From positions 1 to 42,572 of the forward strand of contig JAURVS010000090.1 of the NCBI GenBank assembly GCA_030655355.1: a stretch of DNA of 42,572 bases, given 5' to 3'. Positions 39,147 to 42,572 of this stretch are shown here, one piece after another. Under the pieces are notes generated by a model. It saw only the letters and a list, made by a program, of their open reading frames with translations, ran no database searches and was not told the origin of the DNA. Position 1 is the stretch's first letter; each line of letters opens with the position of its first letter. The DNA is from Sphingopyxis sp. (GTDB taxonomy: Bacteria; Pseudomonadota; Alphaproteobacteria; Sphingomonadales; Sphingomonadaceae). A program made the translations under genes and the position numbers.

Positions 39147-39662
39147 TCAGCGCGACGGTCGTGCCCGGATCGGCGTGTAGTCGCAGGTAAAGGCGATCTC
39201 TTTCGTCACCGCACTCGGCACAAGATGGATATGAAGATCGTGGGCGCTCGCAGCCCCGATCGCGAATGCTTGCTCGGCTTCGAACATGTCGTCGCGGTGC
39301 GCTTCGCGCCAGCCGCTCACACTTCGCAGCGCACGAGCCTTCGCTTTTGCCAGCGTGTCGGCCACGACGAAAACATTCTTGTGCTTCTCGAGGAACTCGC
39401 CCGGCACATAGCCGCCAAGATTCACATAATAGAGTCGCTCGGGACCGGCGAACGGTTCGGGCTTCAGGAACACATCATAACCATCGGCGTGATCGATCTC
39501 CGCCCAGCAGTCGATATGCAGGCTTTTGGGGATGCCCCACCATTGGCGTCGCAGTTCGTCGTACGTGTCGGTGATCGAAGGCGCGACAACGAAGCGCATG
39601 TCATGAAGTTCGATATTGGCGCCCTCGAATTCGCCTCCGATGTAAATGGCGAAAAGCTTCAT
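39147..39662 (-). CDS. DUF1543-like protein
   Basis: 171 aa; MKLFAIYIGGEFEGANIELHDMRFVVAPSITDTYDELRRQWWGIPKSLHIDCWAEIDHADGYDV. Confidence 0.8.
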   Translation of the reverse strand: MKLFAIYIGGEFEGANIELHDMRFVVAPSITDTYDELRRQWWGIPKSLHIDCWAEIDHADGYDVFLKPEPFAGPERLYYVNLGGYVPGEFLEKHKNVFVVADTLAKAKARALRSVSGWREAHRDDMFEAEQAFAIGAASAHDLHIHLVPSAVTKEIAFTCDYTPIRARPSR

Positions 39663-41335
39663 GCCGCGATCTCCGTGTCGTTTGTATTTCCGCCGCCACC
39701 CGCGTCACGCGCGATCGCCGCCGCCAGTTGCTCGGCCACAACCAGACCCATTTCGTGCGAACTCGTGATGCCCTGAATGAAGGGATGGCGGCCGAGAAGG
39801 AACGGCAAGCTCAGACAGAACAGCTGGTCGGCCGGGATGTCGTCCGACACAGGATGGAACTGGTCGTCGATGGCGATCCCCCGCGAAGCGTTGGGTTGAG
39901 CGCCGGGCTGCGCATCGCGGACGATGCCCTGCTGCAGCAAGGAGGGAAAGGGGAATGCCTTGGCGGCGAGCGGCCGCTGTCCTGTCGCCTCGATGAAGGC
40001 TTCGAAGGCGTGGCGCTCGCCCATCGCTTCAAGCACCGCACCGCCTTCAGGTCGGTGGCTGTCGACGCGATAATCGTCACCGATCGCCATAACGTCGAGT
40101 TTTCTCGCGCGGTGAAGCGCCAACATGCGCTTGATCGATTCATGCGGAACCGTGGCATAATCATCGACGAAGACTGGTTTGAAAAATTTCGAAAAGCGCC
40201 GATATTCTTCTGCGTCGAGATAGGGCACGATCAACGCGAGAACCTCGTGCATGCGCAGGATCGCATAGCGCCAAGGCACGGTGTACTCGATCTCATAATT
40301 ATGCCGCGCCTCAGCCAGATTGGTCTCGGCCCAGTCGAACGGGTCGGTCTCGGCGCGGTCGGCAAAATAGCGTTCGCAAAAATCCTCCAGATCGAGTTTG
40401 GCGATGCCGATCGCGGCGGCATAATCCGGATCGGCTGCAATCAATTCCTGCCTGAACAGGTCGAACGCCGGTTCGAGCAGCAAACCGTCTGCGGCGATAA
40501 GGGCTTCCATCGCCTCCGGCGTGCAGATCGAGAGCGGCTCATAAGGCAGCGGCGCGAAGAAATCCGCCTCGGGCAACAGCCCTTTTCGCGACATCATTGT
40601 CATGTGGAACGCCTCGCTGCCCGGCGCGGAGGCATATTCGAGGCCGCCATCTGCCATCTCGACAAACTCGCCGTGGGTGACCGAAAGGGCCACCGCCGCG
40701 TCGATTGCACTCAGCGAGGTGCCGCGGATTCCGACCTTGCCCGGCGGAATCCCGGCAAGCGCGGTCGCGGGCCAGGGGCTGAGGAAATAGCCCGGCCGGA
40801 CCTGCGGATCCTCCGGCCACTGGTGGCCGGTCGCGAGCACGACATGGTGGAAACGCATGTCGGCGAGCTCGCCGCCGCGCGACCGGACCGTGAGCCGCAT
40901 GGCATCGGGTTCGCTGGCCGCGTCAACAACGCGGCAGCGCGTACGGACGTCGACAGCAATGCCCTGCGCGCGCGCGCGCTCAAGCAAAGCCTGAAACTGG
41001 TCGTAAAAAAAGTCGCCGAGAGCGAGCCGAGGATAGAAGGTCCGCTCGCCGATTGCATCGGGGTCGACACCCAGCGCGACAAGACGGCTCGGCGGCTGCG
41101 CATGAAGCCAGTCGATAAGCGTTTGTTCAAGCGGCGGGATTTCGATGCTCGCAATGTTCGACAGCATCGCCGGATCGTTCCAGCCGGGGCGATAAGGCGT
41201 GCCCCGGCCCGCGGTCGACTGCTCCTCGAAGATCGTCAGCGAGAAGGGCTGAGCGACCGAATTAAGAAGAGCGTGAAGCGTATAGATGGTCGTCGGGCCG
41301 GCGCCGACAAAGGCAATCGATGGTGTCATTGTCAT
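39659..41335 (-). CDS. FAD/NAD(P)-binding protein (FAD_NAD_binding_9/YdhS-like)
   Basis: Start near MTMTPSIAFVGAGPTTIYTLHALLNS; ATGHQWPEDPQVRPGYFLSPWP, VGIRGTSLSAIDAAVAL. The ORF extends to 41380. Confidence 0.82.
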   Translation of the reverse strand: MTMTPSIAFVGAGPTTIYTLHALLNSVAQPFSLTIFEEQSTAGRGTPYRPGWNDPAMLSNIASIEIPPLEQTLIDWLHAQPPSRLVALGVDPDAIGERTFYPRLALGDFFYDQFQALLERARAQGIAVDVRTRCRVVDAASEPDAMRLTVRSRGGELADMRFHHVVLATGHQWPEDPQVRPGYFLSPWPATALAGIPPGKVGIRGTSLSAIDAAVALSVTHGEFVEMADGGLEYASAPGSEAFHMTMMSRKGLLPEADFFAPLPYEPLSICTPEAMEALIAADGLLLEPAFDLFRQELIAADPDYAAAIGIAKLDLEDFCERYFADRAETDPFDWAETNLAEARHNYEIEYTVPWRYAILRMHEVLALIVPYLDAEEYRRFSKFFKPVFVDDYATVPHESIKRMLALHRARKLDVMAIGDDYRVDSHRPEGGAVLEAMGERHAFEAFIEATGQRPLAAKAFPFPSLLQQGIVRDAQPGAQPNASRGIAIDDQFHPVSDDIPADQLFCLSLPFLLGRHPFIQGITSSHEMGLVVAEQLAAAIARDAGGGGNTNDTEIAA

Positions 41336-41450
41336 AGAATGCCTGTTGGCGCGAAAAGGTGCGCGCATAGCGACCAACATAAATCAATCCGACGCTTTTT
41401 TGAGCGACAGCCGCCACGGCTCATCCGGCTAGGAGAAGACCAGCGACCGA

Positions 41451-41948
41451 TCAGTCCACCCACATCGCGTGCGCCTTATGCCAATCGGCGATCGAGAGTT
41501 CGGGATAGAGATCGAAGCATTGGTCCCCCTCCTCGATCGTCGGCTGCACCCAGTTCGCCTTGTATTTCAGCATCAGGTGAACCGACGACGGGGGCGGCGG
41601 CAAATCAGAATCGATTGCGCTGGCAAAAGGATGGACCAGATCGGGCCAGGTGGGATCGAACAGCCACAGCGCCGCACCGCATAAAGTGCAAAAGCGTCTC
41701 TCGGCAGTCGACAGTTCGCAGCCGTCATGTTCCTCGTCGGTGATTTGCGCGCGATATGTGCCAAGCTGCCCCGCGCCTTCGATATGCAACGATTCCGCAT
41801 TCGCCCCCAGATTGATCGCATAGCCGCCGCCGCCCTGCTGTTTGCGGCAAATCGAACAATAGCAGCGTTGATAGGGGACGGGGGTGTGGCTCAGCGCGGT
41901 AAAATGCACGGCGCCGCAATGGCATGAGCCTTCGAGTTTCAGGGGCAT
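41451..41948 (-). CDS. GFA (glutathione-dependent formaldehyde-activating-like) family protein
   Basis: Start at MPLKLEGSCHCGAVHFTALSHTPVPYQRCYCSICRKQQGGGGYAINLG; Cys zinc-binding pattern and RRFCTLCGAALW. Confidence 0.9.
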   Translation of the reverse strand: MPLKLEGSCHCGAVHFTALSHTPVPYQRCYCSICRKQQGGGGYAINLGANAESLHIEGAGQLGTYRAQITDEEHDGCELSTAERRFCTLCGAALWLFDPTWPDLVHPFASAIDSDLPPPPSSVHLMLKYKANWVQPTIEEGDQCFDLYPELSIADWHKAHAMWVD

Positions 41949-41952
41949 GCGT

Positions 41953-42312
41953 TCATCCTTTCTGCCCCAGCCCTTCGAACCAGACCGCATAGGGCGTTGT
42001 GCGTACCATATGACGGTTGTAGTCGGGGGCGCCGTCATTCCACCAGACCGGTCCACGCTCGCCGAGGAGACGTTTGCTGGCGTCAACCTCGGCGCGGGCT
42101 TTGCGCATCGCAATCTTGTCTTCCGACATCTTGGCCGCGCCAACAGCGCGGCGCGCGTTCATGAGCCGCGCCACAAGCCGTTCGCGCTCGCCGGACTCAA
42201 GCTCCGGGTCCGACAAACGCCATAGCCTCTCGCGCACGACGAAATAGCGTCCGTCGGGCGTCACCCGATGGCCTGCCGCCGCCTCCGGCGCATCCACCAC
42301 CTCGTCTCGCAC
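41953..42312 (-). CDS. conserved hypothetical protein
   Basis: Probable GTG start VRDEVVDAPEAAAGHRVTPDGRYFVVRERLWRLSDPEL...ERGPVWWNDGAPDYNRHMVRTTPYAVWFEGLG. The ORF track gives 42414 as the start, which overlaps the upstream gene extensively. Confidence 0.75.
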   Translation of the reverse strand: MRDEVVDAPEAAAGHRVTPDGRYFVVRERLWRLSDPELESGERERLVARLMNARRAVGAAKMSEDKIAMRKARAEVDASKRLLGERGPVWWNDGAPDYNRHMVRTTPYAVWFEGLGQKG

Positions 42313-42313
42313 G

Positions 42314-42572
42314 TCAGCCTTTCCAGCGCAGAGCAGCAAGCTCCTTGCCGCGGGCGCGGCTGAGATCGGCGAGGCAGGAAAAGCGCGCCATGGCCTGCAT
42401 CGATCCACCGGCAAATTCTCCAGCTTCGATCACACACTGACTATCGCGATATTTGAGCCAGGCGCGCTGACTGGCGAGCAGCGAGGTGGCATAGCCAAAG
42501 CCACCGCCGCGCGAATGGTCGGCGCTGTCGCGGCGTTTCATGAACGCGTTGGTCGCATTCCATTCGCGCGTC
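42314..42572 (-). CDS. DUF1311/LprI-like protein, truncated by window edge
   Basis: Frame open to the window end; ...TREWNATNAFMKRRDSADHS...LLASQRAWLKYRDSQCVIEAGEFAGGSMQAMARFSCLADLSRARGKEL resembles the lysozyme-inhibitor LprI/DUF1311 pattern. Confidence 0.75.
   Translation of the reverse strand, partial: TREWNATNAFMKRRDSADHSRGGGFGYATSLLASQRAWLKYRDSQCVIEAGEFAGGSMQAMARFSCLADLSRARGKELAALRWKG

Noticed and set aside
39728-41743. 671-aa plus-strand ORF opposite the FAD/NAD(P)-binding gene
   Set aside because: Mirror ORF; R/D/H-rich, spans two real genes and the gap between them.

Overview
GC-rich alphaproteobacterial chromosomal segment. The sphingomonad-type assignment is inferred from gene content and small-protein families and was not tested. 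About 30 protein-coding genes were called. There are three broad parts. (1) 1-22.3 kb: a rhamnoside-utilisation locus. A TonB-dependent receptor, GH78 alpha-L-rhamnosidase, type-B carboxylesterase, alpha/beta esterase, tannase/feruloyl-esterase-like lipoprotein, acyl-CoA synthetase, small secreted protein and GH3 beta-glucosidase form one minus-strand operon in which consecutive enzyme genes overlap by 1-4 nt. Next to it are a DeoR regulator, L-rhamnose isomerase, a bifunctional rhamnulose-1-P aldolase/SDR, an FGGY kinase, an FMN-dependent L-lactate dehydrogenase and the transporter RhaT. An 11-mer (CGATCAAATTC) occurs in both regulatory intergenic regions and is a candidate operator. (2) 22.3-25.7 kb: a decayed spacer with a frameshifted SDR remnant and strong hairpins, a divergent aldo/keto reductase/LysR pair with a clear inverted-repeat operator candidate, and a flavodoxin-like reductase. 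(3) 25.7-42.6 kb: a stress/housekeeping block. It holds a two-domain GT4 glycosyltransferase paired with a GH130 phosphorylase/hydrolase, CsbD, a phasin-like protein, Crp/Fnr, a large catalase, a thioredoxin-reductase-like protein, a CDF transporter, MgtC, DUF3606, exonuclease III, small low-complexity proteins, DUF1543, an FAD/NAD(P)-binding protein, a GFA protein and a partial DUF1311-like protein. Several genes there are preceded by sequences resembling the alphaproteobacterial general-stress (EcfG) promoter. No rRNA, tRNA, CRISPR array or intact mobile element was recognised. All family calls are from reading the translated sequence; no database search was run.
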